Below, piece by piece: positions 24,313 to 34,811 of a DNA stretch of 64,000 nucleotides. Within the stretch, counting starts at the first letter, position 1; every line of letters starts with the position of its first letter. The DNA lies in NCBI GenBank assembly GCA_016185275.1, contig JACPNX010000045.1, forward strand, positions 1 through 64,000, in the 5' to 3' direction. Both the position numbers and the translations under genes were made by a program. This stretch comes from Actinomycetota bacterium (GTDB lineage Bacteria > Actinomycetota > Acidimicrobiia > Acidimicrobiales > Iamiaceae). The notes under the pieces are model-generated. The model was not told the DNA's origin, searched no databases, and saw only the letters and a list, made by a program, of their open reading frames with translations.

Positions 24313-26793
24313 ATGCCGCCGTACCCGTTCCGTCTCGATCGCCACCGCGGCCGGTCCGGCCAGCCGCGCCCGCCCCGACCCGGCCGGCCCAGGCGCCTGG
24401 GCGTCGCCATCGCTGCGGCCGTGTCCATGTCCGTGTGGGCCGGAGCGGTGACGACCGCGCCGGGCCGCGCCGGCGCGGCCACGTCCGCGCCGCGCGCCGT
24501 CGCCTGGGCGTCGGTGGGCATCGGCGGGGGCGGCTACGTGACCGGCCTTGCGACCGGCGCCCCGGGCGGCACGGTCGTGGCCCGCACCGACATCGGCGGC
24601 GCCTACCGCTGGGATGCGCCCACCCGCCGCTGGCGCCCGCTGCTGGACCGCCTCGGGCTCGGCCTCGGCGACGCGGGCTACAGCGTCGAGAGCCTCGTCG
24701 CCGACCGCCGCAACGCGGCCAACCTGTGGGCCGCCGTCGGCCGGGTGCGCGCCGGTGGCGGACCGTCGGCCGTGGTGCGCTCGACCGACGGAGGGGCGAC
24801 CTGGCGCGACACCCGCCTGCCGTCCACCCGAGCGGCCATCAACGGCAACCTCGACCTGCGCTGGACGGGCGAGCGGTTGCTGGTGGACCCCCGCGACAGC
24901 GAGCGCGTCTTCTTCGGCACCCGGGGCGACGGCCTGTGGGTCTACGAACGGGGCGCGTGGACCAGGCGCGCGTCGGTGCCCGCCGGCGGCGGTGTGCCGT
25001 CGCGCCGCGAGGGCTACTCGACCGCGCCGGTCGGCGTGTCGTTCGTGACGTCCACGCGGCCGACCGGCACCGCCTCCGTCCCCGTCTTCTACGTCGGCGT
25101 GTGGGAGCAGGGCGTGTACCGGTCGACCGATGGGGGCGTCACCTTCACCCGTCTGGCCGGCTCGCCGCTCGACCCGGTCCAGGGCGCGGTGAGCCCCGCC
25201 GACGCCAGCCTGCGGGTCACGGCGCGCGCCGCGTCCGACCAGCCCTACAGCGTCTACCGGTACGACCGGGGAACGTGGGCCGACGAGCGTCCCTGCGGCG
25301 GGGCGTGCCCAATCACCGTCCAGCCGAACCCGCCGCCGCCCGGTCAACCGGTCGCGTGCACGACCGCGCCCGCGACCGACCCGTACCCGGGCCGGGTGGC
25401 CTGCTCGGCGCCCGGTCCTTCGGCGTACTCGCTGTCGGGCATCGACGTCGACGGCGCCGGCAACGTCGTCGTGGCCGCCCGCACCGAGGACCGCGACCAC
25501 GCGCCGGGCGCGGTGTGGCTCTGCCCCTACGCCGCCGGACGCAGCTGCGCCGGACGATGGACCGGCATCGTTGCCGAGGCGGCCGGCGAGCCGGGCTGGC
25601 TGCGCACCATCCCGAGCGGATGGGCCACGGCCACGGTCCGCTTCGCCGCCACGTCACCCGGCTCCGCCGCGCCGTCGCTGTGGCTGACGACGTGGTTCGA
25701 CGTCAAGCGGGCGACCCGCGGAACCGACGGCGTGTGGCGCTGGACCGACGCCACCGCGGGCATCGAGGAGACGGTCGTGCACACCGTGCTGGCCACGACC
25801 ACGTCGGCCTCCGACCCGCTGGTCGCCTCCGGTGTGGCCGACGTCGACGGGTTCACGAGCCGGCTCTCGCAACCGGTGTCGGGCACGCCGTTCCCGGAGT
25901 GGGGCGACGTCCGCCAAGGCGGCAGCCAGGAGACCACGGGCCTGGCCGCCTCGGCCACGGGCGCCCCCCGCATCCTCTACCGGGTCGGCGTCGGCCAGAA
26001 GATCCACACCAACCCCGGCGGATGGTCCGCCGACAACGGTCTGACGTGGACCGCGTTCGCAGCCTCGGCGGGCGCGGTGGGCGGCCGCGTCGCGGTCGCG
26101 CCCGACGACCGGAACCGGCTGGTCTGGCTGCCCGAGCTGAGCCAGGTCCGGGCCAGCTCGGACCGGGGTGCGTCGTGGGCGCTCGGGTCCGGAGTCGACA
26201 CCACCAACGTCGTGCTCCACTCCTACGACCGCAACGGGTCGCTGGCCGCCACCACCGCTTCGAACGGGAACCCGGGCGACGACGACTTCTACGTGTACTC
26301 GCCGAAGATGGGCCTCTGGCGGGCGGCGGCGACGGGCTCCAGCTTCACCCGCGCCGGTGCCGGCCTGCCGGCGGGGATCGCCGGCGGCTGGCCCGGGCAG
26401 CGCTGGGACATGGCCACCGATCCCGGGCGGTCCGGCACGCTCGCCGTCGGCACGTGCGGCACGGCCAGCAGCGGCCTGTGGGTGTCCACCGATCGGGGCA
26501 CCACCTTCGCCAGCCGGCCGGGGCTCGCGTGCGCGCAGCTGGTGGCCTTCGGCCCGGCGCTGCCCGGCACGAGCGGCACCACGTCGACCCTCTACGCCGT
26601 GGGCCGGCGCCTCGGCACCGATCCGATCGGCCTCTACGCGTCGGGCGACCTGGGCGTCACGTGGACGGCGCTGTCCGGCGACGGTCTGCCCCAGGAGCGC
26701 GCCATCCAGTCGCTCACCGCCGACCCGGTGGTGCCCGGCCGCATCGCCGTCGCCACCAACGGTCGGGGCGCCTTCACCGGCCAGATCGGCTGA
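24313..26793 (+). CDS. Secreted GH74-like beta-propeller protein (BNR/sialidase-type repeats)
   Basis: The 826-residue protein has a basic, Pro-rich N-terminus followed by a signal segment (RRLGVAIAAAVSMSVWAGAV). The mature start, ASVGIGGGGYVTGLATG and VVARTDIGGAYRWD, matches the opening of GH74 xyloglucanases. Asp-box type repeats recur, for example RSTDGGATWRD, RSTDGGVTFTRL, SSDRGASWALG, STDRGTTFAS and SGDLGVTWTAL, as expected for tandem seven-bladed propellers. It may attack beta-glucan polysaccharides outside the cell or merely bind them; I could not verify both catalytic Asp residues. It stands alone, divergent from the FxsA operon and upstream of kdp. Confidence 0.75.
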   Translation: MPPYPFRLDRHRGRSGQPRPPRPGRPRRLGVAIAAAVSMSVWAGAVTTAPGRAGAATSAPRAVAWASVGIGGGGYVTGLATGAPGGTVVARTDIGGAYRWDAPTRRWRPLLDRLGLGLGDAGYSVESLVADRRNAANLWAAVGRVRAGGGPSAVVRSTDGGATWRDTRLPSTRAAINGNLDLRWTGERLLVDPRDSERVFFGTRGDGLWVYERGAWTRRASVPAGGGVPSRREGYSTAPVGVSFVTSTRPTGTASVPVFYVGVWEQGVYRSTDGGVTFTRLAGSPLDPVQGAVSPADASLRVTARAASDQPYSVYRYDRGTWADERPCGGACPITVQPNPPPPGQPVACTTAPATDPYPGRVACSAPGPSAYSLSGIDVDGAGNVVVAARTEDRDHAPGAVWLCPYAAGRSCAGRWTGIVAEAAGEPGWLRTIPSGWATATVRFAATSPGSAAPSLWLTTWFDVKRATRGTDGVWRWTDATAGIEETVVHTVLATTTSASDPLVASGVADVDGFTSRLSQPVSGTPFPEWGDVRQGGSQETTGLAASATGAPRILYRVGVGQKIHTNPGGWSADNGLTWTAFAASAGAVGGRVAVAPDDRNRLVWLPELSQVRASSDRGASWALGSGVDTTNVVLHSYDRNGSLAATTASNGNPGDDDFYVYSPKMGLWRAAATGSSFTRAGAGLPAGIAGGWPGQRWDMATDPGRSGTLAVGTCGTASSGLWVSTDRGTTFASRPGLACAQLVAFGPALPGTSGTTSTLYAVGRRLGTDPIGLYASGDLGVTWTALSGDGLPQERAIQSLTADPVVPGRIAVATNGRGAFTGQIG

Positions 26794-26872
26794 GGCGGCG
26801 CCCACCGCCGGGAGGTGACGGGCGGCGCGCCGGCGCGGTGGCCGTGGGCGCAGCGCGAAGAAGCCCGCGTCC

Positions 26873-26892
26873 GCCGTGAAGGAGCCGTGAAG
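26873..26892 (+). promoter_or_regulatory. Candidate KdpE site: 11-bp direct repeat
   Basis: GCCGTGAAG occurs at 26873-26881 and again at 26884-26892, an exact 11-bp period and the spacing typical of OmpR/PhoB-family dimers. It ends 4 bp before a CTGCCA box (26897-26902) that could serve as -35, with TACAAG at 26921-26926 as -10. Binding by the locally encoded KdpE is inferred. Confidence 0.45.
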
Positions 26893-26932
26893 AGCACTGC
26901 CAGAACGTCTCGCACGGGCGTACAAGGGTCTC

Positions 26933-27094
26933 GTGCTTGACGTCGTGTTCGTGCTCGCGGTGGTCGCGTTCTTCGCGCTGGCCTCCTCGCTCGTCACGGC
27001 GTGCGAGAAGATCGTCGCGACCGGCCAGGCACCGCCGGACGCCCGCTCGGCCACGACCGACGCACCGGCCCCCGAGACGGCGGAGGCAGCATGA
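26933..27094 (+). CDS. Small membrane protein at the head of the kdp operon
   Basis: A 53-residue frame starts at GTG 26933, 6 nt after TACAAG, so it is probably leaderless. It encodes one membrane segment ([26 protein letters not shown]) and a polar Pro/Ala-rich tail. Short proteins with a similar ACE(R/K) segment commonly precede kdpF in actinobacteria. Its stop overlaps the kdpF ATG (ATGA), which shows coupling. It might assist assembly or regulation of the Kdp complex; no function is established. Confidence 0.7.
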   Translation: MLDVVFVLAVVAFFALASSLVTACEKIVATGQAPPDARSATTDAPAPETAEAA

Positions 27095-27180
27095 CCGCCG
27101 ACAACGTGGCCGGCCTGGTCGTCGCGGTCCTGCTCGTCGGCTACCTCGTGTTCGCCCTCGTGTTCCCGGAGAAGCTGTGA
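27091..27180 (+). CDS. kdpF: KdpF, small subunit of the K+-transporting ATPase
   Basis: The 29-residue peptide [20 protein letters not shown]... ends in FPEKL, the standard single-helix KdpF that stabilises the KdpFABC complex in the membrane. ATG overlaps the preceding small gene, and its TGA shares one base with the kdpA ATG (TGATG). Confidence 0.92.
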   Translation: MTADNVAGLVVAVLLVGYLVFALVFPEKL

Positions 27181-28889
27181 TGAGCGCGGCGGCGTGGTGG
27201 CAGCTGCTCGTGCTGGTCGCCCTGATCGGCGCGAGCACCCCCCTGCTGGGCCGCTACCTGGCTCGGGTCTTCGGCGACAGCGGCGCACCGGGAGACCGGG
27301 TCTTCGGACCGGTCGAGCGGCTCGTCTACCGGGCGGGAGGGATCGATCCCGCGTCGGAGCAGCCGTGGCCGGTGTACGCCCGGGCCCTGCTCGCCTTCTC
27401 GGCCGTGTCGGTGGTCGTGCTCTACGGCTTGTTCCGGCTGCAGGGCGTGCTGCCCTTCAACCCCACCGGTGTGGCCGGGCAACGACCGGCGCTGTCGTTC
27501 AACTCCGCGGTCAGCTTCGTGACCAACACGAACTGGCAGAACTACGCCGGCGAGAGCGGCGCATCGCAGCTCGTGCAGATGACGGGCCTCGCCGTCCAGA
27601 ACTTCCTGTCCGCCGCCGTCGGGCTCGCCGTCGCGGTGGCGCTCATCCGCGGCCTCGTGCGCCGCCGGTCGGCCACGATCGGCAACTTCTGGGTCGACCT
27701 CGTCCGGGCCGTCACGCGGGTGCTGCTGCCGCTGGCCTTCGTGGCCGCCCTCGTGTTCGCCAGCCAGGGCGTGGTGCAGAACCTGCACGGCTTCCGGCCG
27801 GTGCGAACGGTGGAGGGCACGACGCAGCAGATCCCCGGTGGGCCCGTGGCGTCGCAGGAGGCCATCAAGGAGCTCGGGACCAACGGCGGCGGCTTCTACA
27901 ACGCGAACTCGGCGCACCCCTTCGAGAACCCGAACCCGATCACGAACCTGCTCCAGCTCTGGCTCATCCTGAGCATCCCCTTCGCGCTGACGTTCACGTT
28001 CGGGCGGATGGCCGACGACCGCCGGCAGGGATGGGTGGTCTTCGCGGCCATGTTCGTGCTGTGGGCCGGATCCTCCGTGCTGGCGATGCAGCTCGAGTCC
28101 GGGGCCAACCCGAAGCTCACGCCGGCCGGCGTGTCGCAGGCCGCGTCCTCGTCGCAGCCCGCGGGCAGCATGGAGGGCAAGGAGGTCCGGTTCGGCCCGG
28201 CCACGTCCGGCCTGTACGCCGCGACGACCACGGGCACGTCGAACGGTGCGGTCATCGCCGCGCACGACAGCTTCTCGCCGGCCGGCGGCGCGGTGCCGCT
28301 GGCCAACATGATGCTCGGGGAGGTCAGCCCGGGCGGTGTCGGCGCCGGGCTCTACGGGATGCTGGTGTTCGCGCTGCTGGCCGTGTTCATCGCCGGGCTG
28401 ATGGTGGGTCGCACCCCGGAGCTGCTGGGCAAGAAGATCCAGGGGGCGGAGATGAAGCTCGTGGTGCTCTACATCCTCGCCGTGCCCGTCGCCGTGCTCG
28501 GGCTGGCCGGCACGTCGATCCTGCTGCACAGCGCGACGAGCTCCATCGCCAACCCCGGACCGCACGGTCTGTCCGAGGTCGTGTACGCGTTCACCTCGGC
28601 CGGCAACAACAACGGCTCGGCCTTCGCCGGCCTGAGCGGGAACACCGACTGGTACGGCACCACGCTGGCGGTGGCGATGCTGATCGGGCGCTACCTGCTG
28701 ATCGTGCCCGTCCTCGCGATCGCCGGAAGCCTCGCCCGCAAGCAGCCCGCGCCAGCGACGGCCGGGACGCTGCCGACCGGGACACCGTTGTTCGGCGGGC
28801 TCCTCGTCGGTGTCGTGCTGATCGTCGTCGGCCTCACGTACTTCCCCGTGCTCGCGCTCGGGCCGATCGTGGAGCAGCTCGGACGATGA
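27180..28889 (+). CDS. kdpA: KdpA, potassium-binding channel subunit
   Basis: The 569-residue polytopic protein forms the K+ selectivity filter of the KdpFABC high-affinity uptake pump. Filter-type loops include [41 protein letters not shown] and [16 protein letters not shown]. About ten hydrophobic segments are evident, and the length is normal for the family. ATG 27180 overlaps kdpF by one base; its stop overlaps the kdpB start (ATGA). Expressed when K+ is limiting, probably through KdpDE encoded downstream. Confidence 0.97.
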   Translation: MSAAAWWQLLVLVALIGASTPLLGRYLARVFGDSGAPGDRVFGPVERLVYRAGGIDPASEQPWPVYARALLAFSAVSVVVLYGLFRLQGVLPFNPTGVAGQRPALSFNSAVSFVTNTNWQNYAGESGASQLVQMTGLAVQNFLSAAVGLAVAVALIRGLVRRRSATIGNFWVDLVRAVTRVLLPLAFVAALVFASQGVVQNLHGFRPVRTVEGTTQQIPGGPVASQEAIKELGTNGGGFYNANSAHPFENPNPITNLLQLWLILSIPFALTFTFGRMADDRRQGWVVFAAMFVLWAGSSVLAMQLESGANPKLTPAGVSQAASSSQPAGSMEGKEVRFGPATSGLYAATTTGTSNGAVIAAHDSFSPAGGAVPLANMMLGEVSPGGVGAGLYGMLVFALLAVFIAGLMVGRTPELLGKKIQGAEMKLVVLYILAVPVAVLGLAGTSILLHSATSSIANPGPHGLSEVVYAFTSAGNNNGSAFAGLSGNTDWYGTTLAVAMLIGRYLLIVPVLAIAGSLARKQPAPATAGTLPTGTPLFGGLLVGVVLIVVGLTYFPVLALGPIVEQLGR

Positions 28890-31006
28890 GCCTCGTCGAG
28901 GAACGCGGCGCGGACCGCGGCGCCGACCGCGACGCCGGCGCGAGCCGCGACACCGCGCCGGTCGAGCCGCGCCGGAGCCGGAGCACCTCCGCGCTCGTCG
29001 AGCCCGCCATCGTCAGGCGGGCGCTGGCGGACAGCTTCCGCAAGCTCGACCCCCGCCAGATGGCGCGCAACCCGGTGATGTTCGTGGTCGAGGTCGGCAG
29101 CGCGCTCACCACCGTCCTGTTCGCGCGCGACCTGCGCTCGGCGACCGCTCAGGAGAACGTGTTCGCCGGTCTCGTCGCCGGTTGGCTGTGGTTCACGGTC
29201 CTGTTCGCGAACTTCGCCGAAGCGATCGCCGAGGGACGCGGCAAGGCGCAGGCGGACACGCTGCGCCGGACCCGCACCGAGACCACGGCGTGCGTGCGCC
29301 GGGCGGGAGGCGCCGTCGAGGAGGTGGCGTCCACCGAGCTGCAGGTGGGCGACGAGTGCATCGTCGAGGCGGGCGAGATCATCCCCGGCGACGGCGACGT
29401 GATCGAGGGCATCGCGTCGGTGGACGAGTCGGCCATCACCGGGGAGTCGGCGCCGGTGATCCGCGAGTCCGGTGGCGACCGCTCCGCCGTCACGGGCGGC
29501 ACCCGCGTGCTGTCCGACCGCATCGTCGTGCGCGTGTCGACCAGACCCGGTGAGAGCTTCATCGACCGGATGATCGCGCTCGTCGAAGGGGCGTCCCGGC
29601 AGAAGACGCCCAACGAGATCGCCCTCAACATCCTGCTGGCGGGGCTCACGATCGTCTTCCTGCTCGCCGTCGTGACGCTCCAGCCGTTCGCCGTCTACTC
29701 CGGCGCCGAGCAACCGATCGTCGTGCTCATCGCCCTGATCGTGTGCCTGATCCCGACCACCATCGGCGCGCTCCTCTCCGCCATCGGCATCGCCGGCATG
29801 GACCGCCTCGTCCAGCGCAACGTGCTGGCGATGTCGGGGCGGGCCGTGGAGGCGGCCGGCGACTGCTCCACGTTGCTGCTCGACAAGACCGGCACGATCA
29901 CCTACGGCAACCGCATGGCCTTCGAGCTCATCCCGGTCGCCGGCGTCGACGAGCGCGACCTGGCCGGTGCGGTGCTGCTCGCCAGCCTGGCGGACGAGAC
30001 ACCGGAGGGACGCTCGATCGTGGCCCTGGCCGTCGATCGCTACGGCCTCGAGGCACGGGCGCATCCCGGCGCGCAGCTCGTGCCCTTCACCGCCCAGACC
30101 CGGATGTCGGGCGTCGACCTCGACGGCCGGGCCATCCGCAAGGGAGCCACCGACTCTCTTCGCCGGTGGGTGGAGGACCAGGGCGGCACCGTGCCCGCCG
30201 ACCTCGGGCCCATCGTCGAGCGGATCGCCACGTCGGGCGGGACCCCACTCGCGGTGGCGGAGGGCGGCGCCGTGCTCGGCGTGATCCACCTCAAGGACAC
30301 CGTGAAGCAGGGCATGGTCGAGCGGTTCGACGCCCTGCGCCGCATGGGCATCCGGACCGTGATGATCACGGGCGACAACCCGCTCACGGCGGCCGCCATC
30401 GCCGCCGAGGCGGGCGTCGACGACTACCTGGCCGAGGCCACCCCCGAGGACAAGATGGCCCGCATACGAGCCGAGCAGGCGGGCGGGAACCTCGTGGCCA
30501 TGACCGGCGACGGCACCAACGACGCCCCGGCGCTCGCGCTGGCCGACGTCGGCGTGGCCATGAACTCCGGGACGCAGGCGGCCAAGGAGGCGGGGAACAT
30601 GGTCGACCTGGACTCCGACCCGACGAAGCTCATCGAGATCGTCGAGATCGGCAAGCAGCTCCTCATCACCCGAGGCTCGCTCACGACCTTCTCCATCGCC
30701 AACGACGTCGCGAAGTACTTCGCCATCATCCCGGCCATGTTCGTGGGCGTGTTCCCGGCGCTCCAGACGCTGAACGTCATGCGGCTCGCCTCACCGCGGT
30801 CGGCGATCCTGTCGGCCGTCGTGTTCAACGCGCTGGTGATCGTCGCCCTCATCCCGCTCGCGCTGCGCGGGGTGAAGTTCCGAGCGGCGAACGCGGCCGA
30901 CGTGCTGCGACGCAACCTGCTCGTCTACGGCGTCGGCGGCCTCGCCGCTCCGTTCGTCGGCATCAAGGCCATCGACCTCGTGATCACGGCGCTGGGGGTG
31001 AGGTGA
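28886..31006 (+). CDS. kdpB: KdpB, P-type ATPase subunit
   Basis: The 706-residue P-type ATPase energises K+ uptake. The phosphorylated Asp333 lies in [10 protein letters not shown]; other sites are the actuator loop [21 protein letters not shown] for nucleotide binding, and the hinge [19 protein letters not shown] basic, Asp/Arg-rich stretch of about 30 residues precedes the first conserved segment and makes the protein slightly longer than E. coli KdpB. ATG 28886 overlaps the kdpA stop; its TGA shares a base with the kdpC ATG. Confidence 0.97.
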   Translation: MSLVEERGADRGADRDAGASRDTAPVEPRRSRSTSALVEPAIVRRALADSFRKLDPRQMARNPVMFVVEVGSALTTVLFARDLRSATAQENVFAGLVAGWLWFTVLFANFAEAIAEGRGKAQADTLRRTRTETTACVRRAGGAVEEVASTELQVGDECIVEAGEIIPGDGDVIEGIASVDESAITGESAPVIRESGGDRSAVTGGTRVLSDRIVVRVSTRPGESFIDRMIALVEGASRQKTPNEIALNILLAGLTIVFLLAVVTLQPFAVYSGAEQPIVVLIALIVCLIPTTIGALLSAIGIAGMDRLVQRNVLAMSGRAVEAAGDCSTLLLDKTGTITYGNRMAFELIPVAGVDERDLAGAVLLASLADETPEGRSIVALAVDRYGLEARAHPGAQLVPFTAQTRMSGVDLDGRAIRKGATDSLRRWVEDQGGTVPADLGPIVERIATSGGTPLAVAEGGAVLGVIHLKDTVKQGMVERFDALRRMGIRTVMITGDNPLTAAAIAAEAGVDDYLAEATPEDKMARIRAEQAGGNLVAMTGDGTNDAPALALADVGVAMNSGTQAAKEAGNMVDLDSDPTKLIEIVEIGKQLLITRGSLTTFSIANDVAKYFAIIPAMFVGVFPALQTLNVMRLASPRSAILSAVVFNALVIVALIPLALRGVKFRAANAADVLRRNLLVYGVGGLAAPFVGIKAIDLVITALGVR

Positions 31007-31578
31007 TGCGCCGCCAGATCGCCGCCAGCCTCGGTGTGCTCGCGCTGCTCACCGTGCTGGCCGGCCTGGCCTACCCGCTGCTCACGACCGCGGTCGCGCA
31101 GACCGCCTTTCGGGCCCGGGCCGAAGGCAGCCTCGTGCGGCGTGGGGGCCGGGTGGTCGGCTCGTCCCTGCTGGCCCAACCGTTCAGCTCGCCGCGCTAC
31201 TTCCACCCGCGGCCATCGGCGGCGGGGGACGGCTACGACGCCACGGCGTCGGGCGCCTCGAACCTCGGTCCCACCAACCCGAAGCTCGCCGCGCAGGTCG
31301 CCGAGCGCGCCCGCGCCTACCGCGCCGAGAACGGCCTCGCCCCGGGCACCGCCGTCCCGGTCGACGCGGTCACGACCAGCGCCTCGGGCCTGGACCCCGG
31401 CATCAGCGTGGCCAACGCCCGCCTCCAGGCCCGGCGCGTCGCTGCCGCTCGCGGCCTTCCGGTCGCGCGCGTGCTGCAATTGGTGCGCGCCCACACCACC
31501 GGCCGTCCGTTCGGCATCCTGGGCGAGGAGGCAGTCGACGTGCTGGACCTGAACCTCGCCCTCGACGCGATGAGGTAG
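31006..31578 (+). CDS. kdpC: KdpC subunit
   Basis: The 190-residue single-pass membrane protein has N-terminal helix IAASLGVLALLTVLAGLAYPLL and a periplasm-side domain with FSSPRYFHPRPSAAGDGYDATASG, SNLGPTNPKL and VTTSASGLDPGISVANA. These are KdpC hallmarks; the C-terminal GILGEEAVDVLDLNLALD is also standard. It supports nucleotide affinity and assembly of the Kdp pump. ATG 31006 overlaps the kdpB stop. Confidence 0.96.
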   Translation: MRRQIAASLGVLALLTVLAGLAYPLLTTAVAQTAFRARAEGSLVRRGGRVVGSSLLAQPFSSPRYFHPRPSAAGDGYDATASGASNLGPTNPKLAAQVAERARAYRAENGLAPGTAVPVDAVTTSASGLDPGISVANARLQARRVAAARGLPVARVLQLVRAHTTGRPFGILGEEAVDVLDLNLALDAMR

Positions 31579-31581
31579 CCG

Positions 31582-34074
31582 GTGAGCCGCGGCCGCCTGC
31601 GCATCTACCTGGGCGCCGCTCCCGGTGTCGGCAAGACGTTCGCCATGCTGAACGAGGGGCGACGCCGGCACGAACGTGGGACCGCGATCGTGGTCGGCTA
31701 CGTCGAGACCCACGGTCGGCCCCGCACCGCCGAGCAGCTCGGCGATCTCGAGGTGGTTCCCAGGGCCACCGTCCCGTACCGGGACCAGGAGTTCGAGGAG
31801 ATGGACGTGGCGGCCGTGCTGGCCCGACGTCCCGAGGTCGCGCTGGTCGACGAGCTGGCGCACACGAACGTTCCCGGGAGCCGCAACGAGAAGCGCTGGC
31901 AGGACGTGCAGGAGCTGCTCGACGCCGGCATCGACGTGATCTCGACGGTCAACATCCAGCACCTCGAGTCGCTCAACGACGTGGTCGAGGGCATCACCGG
32001 GATCCGCCAGCGCGAGACCGTGCCCGACGCCGTGGTGCGCGCGGCGGAGCAGATCGAGCTGGTCGACTCGACACCTGAAGCGCTGCGCCGGCGGATGGCG
32101 CACGGCAACATCTACGGGCCGGACAAGGTCGACACGGCCCTCGCCCACTACTTCCGGCCGGGGAACCTCGCGGCGCTGCGGGAGCTGGCGCTGCTGTGGG
32201 TCGCGGATCGGGTCGACGAGTCGCTGCACGAGTACCGCGAACGCCACGGCATCGCCGCCCCCTGGGAGACTCGCGAGCGTGTCGCCGTGGCCCTCACCGG
32301 TGCGCCCGGCGGCGACGGCCTCATCCGGCGGGCGGCCCGCATCGCGGCGCGCTCCAAGGCCGATCTGATCGGCATCCACGTCTGGTCGGACGACGGTCTC
32401 GTCGGCCAGCCGACCGACGCGCTCGGCGAGCACCGGCACCTCCTGGAAGAGCTCGGAGGCGCCTACCGCGAGGTGGTCGGCAGCGACGTCCCCCGAGCGC
32501 TCGTGCAGACCGCCCGCGCCGAGGGTGCGACCCAGCTCGTGCTCGGGGCCAGCCGGCGCTCACGGTGGATCGAGCTCACGCGGGGATCGGTCATCGCCGG
32601 CGTGATCCGCCAGTCGGGGCGCGCGCTCGACGTCCACGTCATCTCCACGGAGGAGGACAAGTCGACCGCGGCCCGCCGGTCGACGCCCCACGTGCGACTC
32701 ACGCCGCTGCCCCGGCGACGCCAGGCGGCCGGCTTCGCGCTGGCGGCCCTGGGACTACCGCTGTTGACCGCGGCGCTCGTTCCGGCGCGGGCCAGCCTGG
32801 GGTTCGCCAGCGTCGGGTTCCTGTACCTCCTCGCCGTCATCGCGGTGGCGACGGTCGGTGGCGTGTGGTGCTCGGTGGTCGCTGCGGTGGCGGGTTTCGG
32901 TCTTCTCAACTGGTTCTTCGCCGATCCCGTCAACAGCTTCACGATCTCGAAGACCCGCGACGTCGTGGCGCTCGTGGCCTTCCTCGTCGTGGCCATCGTG
33001 GTGAGCGCGCTCGTCGGCGTCGCGGCTCGGCGTACGGCGGAAGCGGCGCGGGCGCGCACCGAGGCGGAAGCACTCGCGGCCATGGCCGGCTCGCTCCTGC
33101 GGGAAGGTGATCCGGTGCCGGAGCTGCTGTCGAACCTGGTGAGCCTCTTCCGCCTCGATCACGCCTCGGTGGTGTCCACCAGTCCCACGCTCGAGGTGCT
33201 CGCCGAGGCGGGGCCCGACCCGAACGCCGGCGACGCCACCATGACGATGCCGCTCGGCGGCGGCATCGAGCTGCGGGTGACCGGAGGCGACCTCGCCACG
33301 CCGGACCGGCGCGTCATCGGCGCCTTCGCGGATCAACTCGCCGTGGCGCTCGAGAGCCGGCGCCTCCAGGCCGAGGCCGCTGCTGCCGCCGCGCTGGCGC
33401 AGGCCAACGAGCTGCGCAGCGGACTCCTGGCCGCGGTCAGCCACGACCTGCGCACGCCGCTCGCCTCCATCAAGACGGCGTCGTCCAGCCTGCTGTCCGA
33501 CGACATCACGTTCCCCGAGGCCGAGCGACGCGACCTGCTCGAGACGGTCGAGGCGGAAGCGGACCGGCTCAACGACCTCGTCGGCAACCTGCTCGACATG
33601 AGCCGGCTCCAAGCCGGGGCGGTCGCCGTCCAGGTCCAGCCGGTCGGGCTCGAAGACGTCATCGGCGGTGCGCTCAGCGGTCTGCCCGACCGCGGGCACG
33701 CGATCAGGATCGACGTCCCCGAGACGCTGCCCCGGGTCCGGGCCGACCCTGCGCTGCTCGAGCGGGCGGTCGCCAACCTCGTCGACAACGCACTCGCCTA
33801 CTCGCGCCCGCGCGACGCCATCCGGATCGAAGCGGGAGTGATCGGCAACCGTGTGGACCTGCGCATCATCGACACCGGCCCGGGCATCCCCGTCGTCCAG
33901 CGCGACGACGTCCTGCGGCCGTTCCAGCGCCTCGGTGACAGCCCGAACGGCTCGGGAGTCGGCCTCGGGCTCGCGGTCGCGAACGGCTTCGTGACCGCGA
34001 TGGACGGGGAGCTGCTCATCGAGGACACGCCGGGCGGAGGCACGACGATGGTGATCGACCTCCCGGTGGCGTGA
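31582..34074 (+). CDS. kdpD: KdpD, K+-sensing histidine kinase
   Basis: The 830-residue kinase has an N-terminal KdpD domain with Walker A GAAPGVGKT (residues 9-17) and ALVDELAHTN. A universal stress-like domain (about 230-360) and four closely spaced membrane helices (about 385-480) follow, then a GAF-like region and the kinase core. The core contains the phosphorylated His621 in VSHDLRTPLASIK and ATP-binding N, G1 and G2 boxes (NLVDNALAYS, DTGPGIP, GVGLGLAV). It starts with GTG three bases after the kdpC stop. It senses K+ limitation and phosphorylates KdpE. Confidence 0.96.
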   Translation: MSRGRLRIYLGAAPGVGKTFAMLNEGRRRHERGTAIVVGYVETHGRPRTAEQLGDLEVVPRATVPYRDQEFEEMDVAAVLARRPEVALVDELAHTNVPGSRNEKRWQDVQELLDAGIDVISTVNIQHLESLNDVVEGITGIRQRETVPDAVVRAAEQIELVDSTPEALRRRMAHGNIYGPDKVDTALAHYFRPGNLAALRELALLWVADRVDESLHEYRERHGIAAPWETRERVAVALTGAPGGDGLIRRAARIAARSKADLIGIHVWSDDGLVGQPTDALGEHRHLLEELGGAYREVVGSDVPRALVQTARAEGATQLVLGASRRSRWIELTRGSVIAGVIRQSGRALDVHVISTEEDKSTAARRSTPHVRLTPLPRRRQAAGFALAALGLPLLTAALVPARASLGFASVGFLYLLAVIAVATVGGVWCSVVAAVAGFGLLNWFFADPVNSFTISKTRDVVALVAFLVVAIVVSALVGVAARRTAEAARARTEAEALAAMAGSLLREGDPVPELLSNLVSLFRLDHASVVSTSPTLEVLAEAGPDPNAGDATMTMPLGGGIELRVTGGDLATPDRRVIGAFADQLAVALESRRLQAEAAAAAALAQANELRSGLLAAVSHDLRTPLASIKTASSSLLSDDITFPEAERRDLLETVEAEADRLNDLVGNLLDMSRLQAGAVAVQVQPVGLEDVIGGALSGLPDRGHAIRIDVPETLPRVRADPALLERAVANLVDNALAYSRPRDAIRIEAGVIGNRVDLRIIDTGPGIPVVQRDDVLRPFQRLGDSPNGSGVGLGLAVANGFVTAMDGELLIEDTPGGGTTMVIDLPVA

Positions 34075-34781
34075 TGACGCGGCTGCTCATGATCGACGAC
34101 GAGGCCCGCTTCGCGCGGGCGCTGGCCATCGGCCTGCGGGCCCACGGCTACGACGTCGACGTCGCCACCACCGGCGAGGAGGGTCTGGCCACGGCCGCGG
34201 CCCGCCCACCCGACGTCGTGGTGCTGGACCTCGGTCTTCCCGGCCTCGACGGCCTCGACGTCCTGCGGGGCCTGCGGGCATGGACCTCCGTGCCGATCAT
34301 CGTGCTCTCCGCCCGCCACGAGCAGACCTCGAAGGTCGACGCGCTCGACGAGGGCGCCGACGACTACCTCACCAAGCCGTTCGGCATGGACGAGCTCCTG
34401 GCGCGCCTGCGCGCCATCCAACGCCGGGGGGTCGAGCGGGACGAGGCGCCCGTGGTGCGGACCGCGGACTTCACGATCGACCTCGGCGCCAAGCTGGTCA
34501 CGGTCGACCGGGGCGACGTGCACCTGACCCCGAAGGAGTGGCAGCTCCTCGAGTTGCTCGTGCGCCACCCGGGCAAGCTGGTGTCGCAGCGGCAGGTCCT
34601 GCAGGAGGTGTGGGGACCGCACTACGAGAAGGAGACGGACTACCTCCGGGTGTTCATCGCCAGCCTGCGCCGCAAGCTCGAACCGCAGCCCGCCCGGCCC
34701 CGCTACTTCATCACCGAGCCGGGCATGGGGTACCGGTTCGAGCCCGAGGGTGACGGCGCCAGGGGGCGCGACCGTGGTTGA
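34074..34781 (+). CDS. kdpE: KdpE response regulator
   Basis: The 235-residue OmpR-type regulator has receiver acids MIDDE, phosphoacceptor Asp52 in VVVLDLGLPG, Thr/Lys switch residues ending in YLTKPF, and a winged helix (LTPKEWQLLELLVRHPGKLV, DYLRVFIASLRRKLE). ATG 34074 shares a base with the kdpD stop; GTG 34071 is an equally placed alternative. It probably activates the kdp promoter through the 11-bp direct repeat at 26873-26892. Convergent with the GAF-ANTAR gene 30 bp downstream. Confidence 0.96.
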   Translation: MTRLLMIDDEARFARALAIGLRAHGYDVDVATTGEEGLATAAARPPDVVVLDLGLPGLDGLDVLRGLRAWTSVPIIVLSARHEQTSKVDALDEGADDYLTKPFGMDELLARLRAIQRRGVERDEAPVVRTADFTIDLGAKLVTVDRGDVHLTPKEWQLLELLVRHPGKLVSQRQVLQEVWGPHYEKETDYLRVFIASLRRKLEPQPARPRYFITEPGMGYRFEPEGDGARGRDRG

Positions 34782-34811
34782 GAGGCCCGCTCGGCAGCCG
34801 GCGATGGCGGC

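Noticed and set aside
26794..26932. Possible c-di-AMP (ydaO) riboswitch upstream of kdp, as seen in other bacteria
   Set aside because: The gap is only about 139 bp and the first gene appears leaderless; I could not find the ydaO core motifs.
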